64,000 nt of DNA from Cloeon dipterum (lineage: Eukaryota; Arthropoda; Insecta; Ephemeroptera; Baetidae): contig NC_088787.1 of assembly GCF_949628265.1 (NCBI RefSeq), forward strand, positions 1,168,501 to 1,232,500. The letters run 5' to 3'. How positions within the stretch are numbered: the first letter of the stretch is position 1; each line of letters opens with the position of its first letter. The position numbers and the translations under genes were made by a program. The notes below the pieces were generated by a model. The model made no database searches, was not told the origin of the DNA, and was given only the letters and a program-made list of their open reading frames with translations. This document shows positions 37,701-47,530 of the stretch, one piece after another.

Positions 37701-38718
37701 TTGCGGGAAAAATTGTGTCTTTCAGCTCCCCTCTACATGACTGTAAATAATCATTTTAATATCAATCTTGGTTATTAGAGCAGAGACTCACTCCGAAGTT
37801 TATAAATTTCAGACATTCGTCGAAACCAGTCAGCTTTTTCAGAGACTCGAACACGTCTGTTGTTGTGAAGGAAACAAATAACTCGCTCAGGTTTAGTTGG
37901 CCGTCACGCCGCTCATCCACTATCTTGCGAACATCGTCCTTGACGTAGTCTGTCAAGATTACTCCATCTCTGTCGCCGTGAGAAAGAATGTAAAGCACAA
38001 ACACTGATGGAACGTCTGCGTATGATGAATACTATTATAAAATAAAATTTATCAAATAAATTCATCGTTTTTACCTGAACAGCCAAATTCCTGTAACAGT
38101 TTTTCTCGATCGGAGAGAAGTTGGAGCATCTTCCCCTTTTCTGGAGACAACAAACTGCGGAAGTTGCATTTCCGGTTCTTCCTGAAGGTTTCATCCAGAT
38201 TCTTTATGTCCGTGTCATCACCGTCCCGGAAAAGGTCTTTTATCTCCAGCTAGCAAATATTGGGTTCTTTTAATATGTAAGTTATAGGACATTCCACTGA
38301 TGTAAAAGTGAAACTTTCAAGGACTCAAGCGGTGTGGCTATGTTACTGACGGCACAAGAAAATGTGACGCTTTTGAAACTATAGGGAATGTACCGATTAA
38401 AATAAAGTTCGTTTCATATTCTATGAAAGTTCCGAGAACATTAGCTGGCTTTCTGATGAATTTTTGCTGCATATACGACAGCACATATGGAACATTTGGA
38501 CACGGTACTTGATGTCAAAATATTTTACCTGAGTTGATTCTTCTAGCTTGGTCTTGGCGTCCTTAAAGTTGTAGTGGACGACGAGCACGCAAACACTGAG
38601 AATTGTGGTTTTAAATCAAATTTATCGTATTATTTCCATGATGTTTATACTTGTCTGCGTTTTGTATAGTTTGATCTTTCGACACGAAACACCCTAACTT
38701 GGCTGGTCCCTTGGGCAT
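31733..38718 (-). CDS. Caspase-pseudocaspase-NACHT-ankyrin protein, gene A (2,059 aa predicted)
   Basis: Ten exons, all GT-AG and all in phase: 38,651-38,718; 38,529-38,595; 38,075-38,249; 37,792-38,015; 37,611-37,740; 37,344-37,551; 37,017-37,243; 36,739-36,962; 36,565-36,643; 31,733-36,510. They total 6,180 nt including stop. Residues ~20-290 form a caspase fold with His116 (ILSHGD) and Cys180 (SCRG). Residues ~290-467 are a second caspase-like fold without catalytic residues. NACHT Walker A is at ~565-570 and Walker B at ~633-640. Ankyrin repeats fill ~1,010-2,040. The big last exon begins with no ATG (its first in-frame start-like codon is GTG), which supports joining to the upstream exons. 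The protein is probably a cytosolic sensor in which ankyrin ligand binding drives NACHT oligomerisation and caspase activation; that mechanism is inferred from NLR biology. Confidence 0.88.
31780..34910 (-). other. Gene A: ankyrin repeat array with four-fold super-repeat
   Basis: More than 20 ankyrin repeats, seen as G-TALH-AA--G----V--LL--GAD patterns. The C-terminal part is a tandem of larger modules containing GDTTLHLAIK, then WLVEQ...DLN, NSEGETPLLLAC, NARDKNGRTALHYAV and GKNAFHHAI. The DNA encoding the module start (GTATCTCC/GTGTCTCC then ACGCTG) is at 32,034, 32,460, 32,889 and 33,396, spacings of 426, 429 and 507 bp. The array ends in ARDYIDESFPTHLL just before the stop. Confidence 0.88.
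35480..36250 (-). other. Gene A: NACHT NTPase domain
   Basis: The protein reads WLLSSVAGTGKTTILREMAF (P-loop), QCVVILDGFDEI (Walker B with the extra acidic position typical of NACHT), then SVWIGTRPNAAEAI (sensor, in place of the TSRP motif). Downstream come NPLHLSLVAKYG and FIHQTFAEFLAAQHFLRE, the winged-helix style motif common in NACHT proteins. All nucleotide-binding residues are present, so it should bind ATP. Confidence 0.9.
36565..37243 (-). other. Gene A: second, degenerate caspase-like domain
   Basis: Exons 7-9 read like a caspase: TGENMRRRLALLFSAVTEGN (helix 1), SWRDFDIGCIFLIFFG (where LSHG is expected), NDQWIGKPKLLFFVNQE (where KPKLFFIQACRG is expected), then the small-subunit-like SGFIQPYMRISATNHSGWLV. 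Both catalytic residues are missing, so it is a pseudocaspase if the fold assignment is right. It could hold the active domain as an intramolecular heterodimer partner, as c-FLIP does for caspase-8. Confidence 0.65.
37062..37350. other. 289-bp tract identical to 58,910-59,198
   Basis: From TGGTCTCGAAATCTAGG to CACTTTGAGA both copies are identical, covering most of exon 7, the whole exon 6-7 intron and the exon 6 border. High identity continues with a few differences to about 37,690. Other introns of the pair, for example intron 2, are strongly diverged, so this is likely a recent gene-conversion tract. Confidence 0.8.
37344..38718 (-). other. Gene A: catalytically intact caspase domain
   Basis: Exons 1-6. 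The large-subunit core strand VLVVHYNFKDAK is followed by helix residues, then VFVLYILSHGDRDG with the catalytic His. The strand LKFINFGSCRGELKD carries the catalytic Cys, in GSCRG rather than the usual QACRG. The small subunit contains LANRDPATGTTFIHLTCKVL, where caspases have SWRNP..GSWFIQ. The Arg of the Asp-binding pocket is kept. The Cys codon is the second codon of exon 5, so the intron splits the active-site motif between Gly and Ser. There is no prodomain, so activation must rely on the fused NACHT. Confidence 0.85.
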
Positions 38719-38800
38719 TTTACTTCCTGAAAACCATGCAGTTACCACTAATTAAATACCTCGAAGGTCGTTGACAAATGTTTGGTGTCCAGTTCCGGAC

Positions 38801-39475
38801 TGGTGCAAATTTTTACAGGGAATTTATGTAGGGGGCGCGTAGACCGATAGGATAAATGCGCACTTCTGGGGTATATCTTTCTTAGGGATGGGATGGTGAC
38901 AGGACTTTTAATTTCGCCTTTCTTTCTTTTGCTCTTTTTATCCGTGTCCTCGGAGCGGGAAGGGCGCGCACTGCACTGGCACGAATGCTGAATTCCGAGT
39001 GCCAATAACACCGCGAACGGATTGAATGGGCACACCAGGCCGCACATTTCAGGGACCCAGCCCACTCAAGAGCCACTTGCCTCCGCACCGAGGACTGCAT
39101 TGAAACGCTAGACATTTGTCCCGTGAAGCCGAATCACGCATGCTGGAAAGGTGCAAACCAGCCCGTTGAGCAATTCGAGCATTTCGAGTCACTAAACTAA
39201 CCACTTTTTGCCATCTCTGACTTCGGGTAGCCAGTATTAGATCTCCCAACTGCTCAAATACCTCCCATTACTTTGACACTCCTGAGAATGCCTTAACAAT
39301 GCGAGCCAACGGGCTGGTTTAACGCAAAAGAAGTTATAGTTTACACACAATATCACCTATGTATATTAAGTGCATGTAAAGTTATCTAATTTTAATCCCC
39401 TTTGTCCCTATTATAAGGGTAGAACCATGTAGTACCCCTGCTAGAGTCCTTATATAGAAGAGAACAGTGATGCTT
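38801..39475. other. Upstream region of gene A, no gene recognised
   Basis: Similarity to copy B fades beyond about 38,800-38,830. Open frames on the minus strand (39.0-39.25 kb) are unrelated to any family I know and overlap each other in different frames. Confidence 0.35.
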
Positions 39476-39650
39476 AGCAGTCACGTGACTCAATTCCGCC
39501 GTCTCATTGGCCAAGAGTGCAGGCACGCACATATAGCCTTCAGGCGTGCATCTCTTAGCTTGTCCCTTCCACCCCCTCCAAGCGAGAAAGTGTAAGTGCC
39601 TGCTATTGGCCAATAAAATGGTGGGATTGAGTCACGTGACTGCTTCTCTG
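39476..39650. repeat. Inverted repeat with CACGTGACTCAAT arms
   Basis: The arm at about 39,478-39,524 (CAGTCACGTGACTCAATTCC ... CATTGGCCAA) is matched in reverse complement at about 39,598-39,650 (TTGGCCAATAAAATGGTGGG ... CACGTGACTG). Each arm contains a CACGTG palindrome and a CCAAT-type box. The loop is about 75 bp. It is likely a small foldback element. Confidence 0.7.
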
Positions 39651-39919
39651 ATTTCGCTGGGTATGAGCAGATATCGTTTTCTTCCCAGACAAAAAAGGGC
39701 TTTTTTCTATCACGAATTTCTCGGCAGTTTTATTTCCCGCGGTCATAGCAGACGGCAAATATTATTTTATTACGCAAGCACTGTTGCTAAATTTTTGACG
39801 AAAAAATTCTGCAATATGCAAGAAAAGTACAATATGAATTCCATTAATTCTTGCTGTGTGTTTCTCTATTCAATTTCCTGGGATGCAACAACGCCTATTT
39901 CAAGTGGAACAAGTTTTAT

Positions 39920-40260
39920 TTAGGGTCGGCAGATGGGGAACGCGTGCACGAAGAGTCCAAGAACCACTCCTATGACCACTCCTTCAATCTTATCTTATAA
40001 CAGCAGTCTAGCAGACGACACGAAATGATTTATTTAACATACATCCATTGACCAGACGCGCGACTGGTTGGCGGTTAAGGGGAGGCTTGGGGGATGCACG
40101 TGCACCAAAATTCAAAGAGCCGCTCTTATGCCTGCTCGTAGGGAAAATCTACTTCTACTCTCCTTATCTGCTCAGTTTATCTTATCTTATGGCAGCTGTC
40201 AGCAGAGACGGCAAACATTATTTTATTAAGTAAGCTCGGAGGCCCAATTTTAGGTGAAAT
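39920..40260 (+). repeat. TATA-bearing dispersed repeat, copies 1 and 2
   Basis: Two diverged units are centred on CTTATCTTATAACAGCAG (39,989) and CTTATCTTATGGCAGC (40,181). Each is preceded by a GTGCACGA/GTGCACCAAAA...CAAAGAGCCGCTCTTATG block. They match the better-kept units at 41.4 and 41.85 kb. Confidence 0.6.
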
Positions 40261-40292
40261 AATTCTGCAATTAGGCACGAAATATATAAAAT

Positions 40293-40643
40293 GCACACGG
40301 GGAGCCAGAGACGGCGAAATGGGCGAGGCACTTTTGTCTCCCTTCCACTCTTGCCGGATGTGACGTCACCGACGGAGAGTCTCGGCCAATGAGCCAAAGG
40401 AGTCAAATCCGTTTATTATTGGTCGGCTGGGTTTCGTAACTTGCATGAATTTAGCATCATTACCAAGCAACACTCTTCCTCGACACAACGAAAAAAAAAC
40501 GAAATCTGTACGACATTCCGCTCTCGCTCGGGAGCTGCACGCAGCGAGCATCATCGGGAGTCCCCGTCTGTCACGGTACAGGCGGCACGCGTGGAAGGGG
40601 GACGAAAAGTGCCTCGCCCATTTCACTGCCTCCGGCTCCCCGT
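40293..40643. repeat. Foldback element, ~88-bp arms
   Basis: The arm 40,293-40,380 (CACACGGGGAGCCAGAGACG ... GAAATGGGCGAGGCACTTTT ...) has its reverse complement at 40,556-40,643 (... AAAAGTGCCTCGCCCATTTC ... GGCTCCCCGTG), separated by about 175 bp. A 19-bp stretch, GAAATGGGCGAGGCACTTT, is perfect in both arms. It is typical of a MITE or foldback transposon remnant; no target duplication was identified. Confidence 0.8.
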
Positions 40644-41399
40644 GAAAATCCATTAATTCTAGCTGTTTCTCTATTCGTCTTGGTAGCGGGAAAAATCGCA
40701 AATTAATCAACAACCAAACGTGAATTCCATTGTTGCAAGTAAAGAGCAACAATCATAGGAGATCAGGGGTTCCGAGAGAGGAGGATTTATTCTGCAAAAG
40801 CCTGGAAATCCCTTGTTGCCAACGTGTGGACCATCCCTTAAGATTTCATTGAAGCCTAAATTGACCTAAATAGCGCTGTAAATTGTTTAGTTAAAAAATT
40901 TGCATGCTTTTCACATGTTAAGTTGTGTCTCCTTAAATGAAATGCTATTTTATTTCACGACAAAGAGTTTTCCCCATAAGGTTTCATACGCTGTTGGGCA
41001 AATCTCGAGGAGACAAATCGAAATCGGCCAGGAAAGTGTGCAATGAAAATTTGCGAAATTTTTAATTGTTAACTCTAGCATGAATTTAGAACAAATTGTT
41101 TGATTGATCAACTGCTTGTTGCCCCTTTATCAATCCACTAGATAAGTAGCAATGAGCAATATCGGGGAAAACCCAATATTTCTTAATCCCCGTGATTGGT
41201 ATACGCAACCTTCATGCCTAGAGGGCCTCTAATAAAGAAATAGAGGAACGAATTTAAACGGCAAACTGGCCAGGAAATTGCAATTGAGCTATTTTACCTT
41301 CTTGTCTTTTTTGATCACGTTAATTAAGTGACACTTGACCCACAAACATGCACAATTCGCATATGATGGAATAAACGTAATTATCATGCAAGAGGATTT

Positions 41400-41560
41400 A
41401 CGTAACATATCCGTCGATCAGTCGCGGCTGATCGATCGGTGGATTGGGGAGATAAGAAGAGCAACACGCGCACCAAAGTCCAAGAACCGCTCTCATGGCC
41501 GCTCCTTTAATCTTATCTTATAAAAGCAGACAACAAACGGCAAGCTCTGTGGTTAATAGA
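41400..41560 (+). repeat. TATA-bearing dispersed repeat, copy 3
   Basis: ATATCCGTCGATCAG, then GGGGAGAT.AGAAGAGCAAC, then CCGCTCTCATGGCC, and then CTTATCTTATAAAAGCAGAC at 41,512-41,531. The last motif contains a GATA site on the minus strand and a TATAAAAG box, so the repeat may carry a core promoter. Confidence 0.65.
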
Positions 41561-41805
41561 AGACGAACAAATATTTTGAGAAGAGGTGCATGAAAATTAA
41601 AATATGATTTCCAATAATTCTTGCTTTGTTTTCTCTGCTCATTTTACTGCGAGCGCTGCGCAAAAGAAATGCCTCCTAAAAGTGGATCGATTCTGGGCAA
41701 GATTTAAAAATTATTTGAATAATTGGATGCATTACGCAGTTGATTGAAAAACAATTTGGAACAATAAAAATTAAAGTATTTTCCAAATTTAGTTTTATTT
41801 ATTTA

Positions 41806-41975
41806 TTATATTATCCGTCGATCAGCCACGCGGAGGAACGGCCGATGGGGAGATGAAAAGAGCAACGCACGTGCACGAAAATACAAAGAAACGCTCTTAT
41901 TGCCTCTCCTTTAATCTTATCTTATAAAAGCAGACGGCAAACATTATTTGATCACGCAAGCTCTGTGGCTCGCAA
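41806..41975 (+). repeat. TATA-bearing dispersed repeat, copy 4
   Basis: This has the same order of blocks as the 41.4-kb copy, ending in CTTATCTTATAAAAGCAGAC at 41,916-41,935 and then GGCAAACATTATTT, a tail shared with the 40.2-kb copy. About 350 bp downstream, copies also share an AATTCCATT.ATT...GCTGTGTTTTGTCTC block, hinting at a longer original element. Confidence 0.65.
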
Positions 41976-42479
41976 TTTTAAGGAGTGTCAAGGCAGTGCG
42001 AGATAACAGCGCGGGGCAATCCATAAATTGCTGGCTGCCCAATGTCAGAGATTTCAAAAAGTGATTAATTTAGGGACTCGAAATGCTCAAACAGCTCTAT
42101 GGACTAGTTTTTGCCAAGTTCCGCAAAATGTCTAGCGTTTCAATGAAAGACCTCGGTGCAAGGAGGCGAAAAGATGGCCACGTTGGGCCCAAGAAGGTCC
42201 TCTGCGGCCACTCGGGCCTCATTTCTTCCGTGTTATTGGGAACCCGTGAGCTCTGAGCTTTTTGAAAAATACAAAAAAATCTTGATTCTTGCATGAGAAA
42301 TAAAATACGAATTCCATTCATTTGGGCTGTGTTTTGTCTCTTCATTTTACGGAGCACTCCACAAAAAGCCTAATTAATTAATTTTAAGGAAAGGGCTAAA
42401 TTTAAATGGAAGTGGTCTTATTAAATTTAACCTCGCGATGCTATTAAACCGGTTTAGCGCGGTAATTACACGATTACTT

Positions 42480-42900
42480 TTCAAGCGACGAGTGGAAAAT
42501 AAATTTTGCAGAGCCGGTATATAGCAAATAAGCCTGGAATCAATTGCCTTACCTTAGAGTTGATCTCGCACGAGGCAGAGAACTCGGGAAAGTGTTCAGG
42601 GCCACTGCCCTGCCAATTTGAAGGGAGAAACTGGCCGTCTTTCCGCGCGGACGAGCTGAGCACACTCGCGACTCGCGGCAGCCGCTTCGCGATCTGTGAT
42701 CTGTGAAGAAGAGTCGTGCGTGCAGTGCGGCTCATTGGCGATATGCTTCCCGCGAGATAACAGAAAGTAAGGCAACGTGCTTTCGCTCTCTTCTCTGTCA
42801 GTTTAACACTCGCCCGCACAGGGGCAGCAGCAGCCAATCTCCTCGAGATTATTTATTATCGCCGGTTCACCGCGCGTAAAAGACTTTACATTGACACTTT
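42480..42900 (-). repeat. GC-rich dispersed element, copy 1 (inverted)
   Basis: CACTCGCGACTCGCGGCAGC, ATCTGTGATC and CACTCGCCCGCACAGGGGCA are reverse complements of blocks at 43,633-43,820 and 46,430-46,620. No coding frame is conserved among the copies. Confidence 0.65.
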
Positions 42901-43429
42901 TATTTTTTTTGTACGCGGCAACTAAGTTAAATTCTCATACGCTTGGTCCGGTTTGGACCTGGCCGTCAGAGCTACAAGTATTTTCAGTTTTTATACGTCT
43001 AGAATCAAAATAAATTCAAAGTGAGAGCTAAATAGAAAGAAAAGTGTATCAAGGAAGAAATGATTTAGCACTTTCAGTAATATAAAAAGCACTTTGGCTT
43101 AATTGCTGCGTCGCACTGCAAAGCCGCAGAGATTTAGGATTTCAACGCACGGTGAAGCTATTTAAGAAATAAAAAACACAACCTGCTCTACTCTGCTGCT
43201 CAGCAGGTTGCAATGCACGTTATTCTACCTGACGCAGACGATATGGCTTCTTGCACAAAAAATAAAAACTGGGGTCCGTGGATAAAAGCCATCCTTGGTG
43301 CTTGGTGTGGTAATTAATGTGCCTTTATTCATTATTTACAGGCCACACTCGAACTTTCAAATTTGATCTTTTCAATGCTACAAGAAAATCATAAAAAATT
43401 AATTTAATACAAAGCAAAATCGTGATGAA

Positions 43430-43860
43430 TCTAAAGAGAGGCGACGCGCCGCCAGCAGCACCGCATTTTCACCACAACGAGAAGCAGCTGCCGCGAGTCG
43501 AGGTCTATATTTATTTTTGGCTACACTGGACTAATTGTAAGCATTTACAAATGGAAGCAAATTAATTTTTCTAAGAATTTATTCACAGTTTCCAACATAA
43601 AAAATAAAATGTTCGGTTCATAAAATACACGAGACCGGCTGCTGCTGCCTCTGTGCGGGCGAGAGTTGAACTAACAGCGAGGAGAGCCAAACCGCGGCGG
43701 CCCACTTGCTACAAATAATTTAATTCGCGAGAGGCGAAACGCCATCCAGCCAGCAGCACCGCGCGTTCACCACAAATCAGAGATAAGCGGCGGCCGCGAG
43801 TCGCGAGTGTGAACATATCTGCGCGGCGACCGGCGAATCGCTCTCTCTTAAAATTGTGAC
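43430..43860 (+). repeat. GC-rich dispersed element, copy 2
   Basis: It contains CCAGCAGCACCGCATTTTCA, GCTGCTGCCTCTGTGCGGGC, AGCGAGGAGAGCCAAACCGC and CGCGAGTCGCGAGTGTGAAC. With the opposite-orientation copy at 42.48-42.90 kb it forms a palindromic arrangement around a spacer of about 0.6-0.8 kb. Confidence 0.65.
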
Positions 43861-44389
43861 GCCATAAATAGTTGCCTCTGACTAAATTTGAGATCAACTT
43901 ATGGACCTTAATTTTTTATCCTTTCCTTCTGACCCGCAAAAGTGCCCCAAAATCCAATTTTTCGAATTTTACTGGTTAGAAGATAAAAAATAGTACTTTT
44001 AAGTCTTGAACGCTATTTTATTTTTTTTAAAAAATGCAGATTTTTGAAATGTGTCTGTGGTATTAAAATTCAGCTGTTTACAGTAGCGAGAAAAAAACTG
44101 CCTAAATTCAGAAAGCTGATTAATTTTCCATTATTTTTTTTTCTACTGAGCAAATAATTTTTCTCAAATGTACCATTTTCGCACAAAACTCGTCTGAAAA
44201 TTTGAACTAGCCGTTAGAGAACCCAAAAGTTCTCTTAGGAAAAATCAAAGTATCCAAAATTCGGTTAATTTATTTGAGAATCATTTCAGAAACAGTTTCA
44301 GCGCTACCTATTATGTATTTTTTAACTGTACACGATCCATTGCCCCTAATCTGTATGTGTGTTCAACGATTTTGCGGGGGAATTCACTT

Positions 44390-44484
44390 TCATTCCTCTT
44401 CAACTTACCGCTGTCTCAACTGGAGCGCCTCCTGACGTGCCAACAAGAGGTTGTTGTTGAGGCGGCCGGCTCTCGGGATCGTTC

Positions 44485-44519
<35 letters not shown>

Positions 44520-44640
44520 GCGTTTAATTGCTACTATTTCTCTCTAATTGCTTCAACGGCCGGAAGGGCCCATAAACGAGATCAATTTAACTATGGTTCC
44601 TTGTATATAATTTATCTATTCAACGATCTTTGTAATTAAA
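44390..44640. repeat. GAAGGGCCC dispersed repeat with (TC)16 microsatellite
   Basis: A perfect TC dinucleotide run lies at 44,486-44,517. It sits inside a copy of the repeat defined at 28.7 kb (TTCAACGGCCGGAAGGGCCC followed by GGTTCCTTGTATA). Confidence 0.75.
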
Positions 44641-44709
44641 TTTAAAAAATAATTTATGTTCTTGTTGATACATATATCAGAATATTAACAAAATGTCGGA
44701 TTTTTATTT

Positions 44710-45000
44710 TCAAATTCTACTTTTTCTTGAGGCCATGTAAACACATTTGTACTAGAGGCTTTCCAATATAATCAGGAAAAGAGCCACGCCCACTTCTGCA
44801 GCAGCTGCTCTAACATTTTGACAGTTGACTCCACGATGAAAGCGAAAAGGACTTTGTAAGAATTTGTTGCGGAGGCAGGGAGATGCTGCGGACGAACTGC
44901 CCGCGGTTTCGCTCTCCTCACTGGCAGTTCAAAAATCACCCGCGCAGAGGCAGCACCACCGGTCTCGTGTCTCGTCCAGCGGAACAAGATAATCTATTCT
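44710..45000 (-). repeat. GC-rich dispersed element, copy 3 (inverted)
   Basis: CCACGCCCACTTCTGCAGCA, GATGCTGCGGACGA and GAGGCAGCACCACCGGTCTC resemble the reverse complement of 46,420-46,510. The left part also matches 47,410-47,520 directly. It pairs with copy 4 as an inverted arrangement. Confidence 0.6.
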
Positions 45001-46235
45001 ATCAACCACGCATTTTAATTTTTTATACACGGAAATAATTAAAAGTCAAATTCTTATAAATATTAATTATTTTCTTTATATGCTTGGTCCAGTTTGGCCA
45101 AAAAAATTACATATCTCGCCGGCCAAAACCATTTTCTGCGCCAAACGAGAAAAAAATGACGGAAAAACCTTAATTTAAATTTTGTTATTGGCGGGAAAAA
45201 TGTCAAAATCAGTTTCCAGACCGACGTTGGAGCAACGCATGCGAAGCAACACGAGTTGGAAACCCATTAGTGCTCCCTGTTCGCAAAGATTTGTGTCAAT
45301 TTTCCTTTTTCCGTGCTTTTTTCAGAGAGAGTACGTTTCACAAATGTTAAAAACTGCCATTTCCTAGGATTTTGATTGGGTTGGTCTTAAAACGATCCTA
45401 GATTCATTCTGCGTAGTCCAGGAGACATTTTTTGAATTTCTTCCCTGCACCAGAGATAATTGTGACTGTGACCAATAGCCGCGGAAGTATGCGAAAATTT
45501 TCAAAATTGTTTACAAGAGAAACTGACATTACAAAGTGAAGTAAACTTAAATTTAAAAAAATATATAAAAAAATCACCGTAACGAGGTGAAATATTTTTG
45601 AAAATTTCAATTTTTCGGATAATTATCTGCAAAAAATGAGTTCGATTTTGAAAATTTGCACACTGGCGGGTGTGTCTCACCGAGGGGCATCGACTGGTGC
45701 TAAAAGAAGTGCCTTGCGGCCCACAGAGCGCCGCCTGGGCCGCGAAAACAAAAGTTTCAAATGTCACAAATCGTGTTTTTGAACTTTAAAAATTAATAAC
45801 TCTGCTGCTTTTGGCTTTCGAGTGGAAAACCAAACTATTTGAGACTCGCCGTGAACTTTTGCATATTTCAGGTCCCTTTGCCGCCCTCTCGCTAGCTTCA
45901 GAGATAATCACTGAAAATTATTTTCTCTGTCGCGTTGAATAATTTGCGCAAAGCAAAAAAAAGCAATTCAATGCTTTGTGCTTTGAAAAATAGAGACTCT
46001 ACTCTCCCCGTGATTTGTTTGCCAGCTAGATGTGTTTGTTGCAAGCCGCTAATAGATGGCGCCATCGTAGATTAATTATTTTGCCGCCATTTCAGACTCA
46101 AATATTGAGTTTCTGCCGCGAAAATTGTTCATTTTAGAGTTGAAAATTAGTTAATTGGCACAAAATGTATAAATAGTACATCAGAAAATAAATAACAAAT
46201 TTATTAAATATAAATTGAAAGCGTGGTGCCTCTCG
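45000..46235. other. Intergenic, one repeat shared with 61.9 kb
   Basis: The sequence around 45,640-45,770 (CACCGAGGGGC ... CCTGGGCCGCGAAAA ... TGTCACAAATCGTGTTTT) is a diverged copy of 61,885-62,040. I see no gene here. Confidence 0.4.
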
Positions 46236-46650
46236 CGAGAGGCGACTCGCCGTCAGCAGCACCGCATTTTCACCACTACGAGTCGAGAGTCGAGGTCTAT
46301 AATATTTTTAGGCAAGCATGTAAAAATGGAAACAATTAAATTTTATAACAATTTAATTCACAGTTTTCGCGTATAAAAAATTTAAAATGTGCGGAGGAAA
46401 TAAATGATAATTTTGTTTCGCTGGACGAGACACGAGACCGCGGTTGCTGCTGCCTCAGTGCGGGCGAGTGTTGAACTAACAGCGAGGAGAGCCAAACCGC
46501 GGTGGCCCACTTGCTGCACAAAAATTTAACCCGCGACTCGCGAGAGGCGACACGAAAGCCAGCGAGCAGCACCGCTCCTTCATCACACATCAGAGATAAG
46601 CGGCGGCTGCGAGTCGCGAGTGTGCACGTCCGCGCGCAACCGCCGAGTTG
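46236..46650 (+). repeat. GC-rich dispersed element, copy 4
   Basis: It contains GTCAGCAGCACCGCATTTTC, CGCTGGACGAGACACGAGAC, AGCGAGGAGAGCCAAACCGC and CGAGTCGCGAGTGTGCACG, in the same order and orientation as the 43.43-43.86 kb copy. An open frame crossing it on the minus strand is not conserved in copy 2. Confidence 0.65.
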
Positions 46651-47089
46651 ACAAAATAATTTAATTAAAATAAAGAAAATTAACACGAACAAAGGCAAAA
46701 AAAAAATGTAAAATTGCATCGCAAGTAGTGCCTGTAAAGAAAGAGCGATTTTAAATATGAAAATTCGACATATGCGCACTTATTTATACTTTTTTTATTG
46801 TTTGCATCACATTTGAAAGCGCAACGAACCGCACGAAAGTAAAAAAATACATATTCGCTGTCATTTTAATAAGAATGCGGTGAGAATCGAAAGAAAGTGC
46901 GATTTTAGATAGACCAACGCGGTCCAAGCAAGCGCAAACAAGAAATTAATCTTCGAAACATCACGAGCATTCATGAGGCCTCTCAATCTCAAGCCGAATT
47001 ATAAATTAATTCACTCTGTAGCTACTTCTTATTTTTCTATAAATTAACCGAAAAATTCGATTGAGTTTGTTTAAAAGAGCGACACACTA

Positions 47090-47530
47090 TCACCGACTTC
47101 AATCGCGTGAAAGTAGCTCGAGACTCGTCTGACACGTGCCAAACGAGAGCTCGCTGTTGCGGCGGGTATCTCTGCGTTGCTCTTCGCCGCGGCGGCTGCC
47201 TCTCTCGATCGCTGGCCTCTCGTTTTTATTAATAGCTATTTCTCTCTAATTCCATCAACGGCCAGAAGGGTCCAAACAAGGTCAATTGAACTAAGGTGTT
47301 TCCTAAACAATTTTTTCATTCAAGGACCTTTTGTAATAAAATTGAAAAAATATTTTCCTCTTGTTTTTACATGTATCAGAGTTTTAACAAATAATTGACT
47401 TTTTTCGAATCGAATGACATGCGATCTAAACATATTTGCACTAATAGGCTTTTTCCAAAATAATCAGGAAATGAACCACGCCCACTTCCGCAGCATAGTT
47501 GCTCAAACATTTTGATTCAACGTGAGTCTG
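47090..47530. repeat. GAAGGGCCC dispersed repeat and flank, diverged copy
   Basis: TTTCTCTCTAATTCCATCAACGGCCAGAAGGG matches 44,540-44,570 in pieces of under 20 bp. The flank CCACGCCCACTTCCGCAGCA matches 44,786 onwards. The order of both blocks is the same at 44.4-44.85 kb, so about 0.45 kb was duplicated. Confidence 0.55.

Larger units (their letters stand above)
28445..38800. repeat. Segmental duplication, copy A
   Basis: Sequence from about 28,445 (CAATGATTACATTTGTAT) to about 38,800 matches 48,325-60,780 in the same order and orientation, including non-coding 3' flank, all ten exons and most introns. The local offset in the exon 6-7 region is 21,848 bp. Copy A lacks the transposon present in copy B. 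The putative Yellow-like exons just outside are not duplicated. Confidence 0.9.

Noticed and set aside
37340-38194. Separate small genes for the caspase pieces
   Set aside because: Their apparent starts are intron read-through or non-ATG codons; together they form consecutive exons of one caspase.
46336-46779. 147-codon minus-strand open frame
   Set aside because: It lies mostly within a dispersed repeat whose other copies do not keep the frame; no domain is seen.
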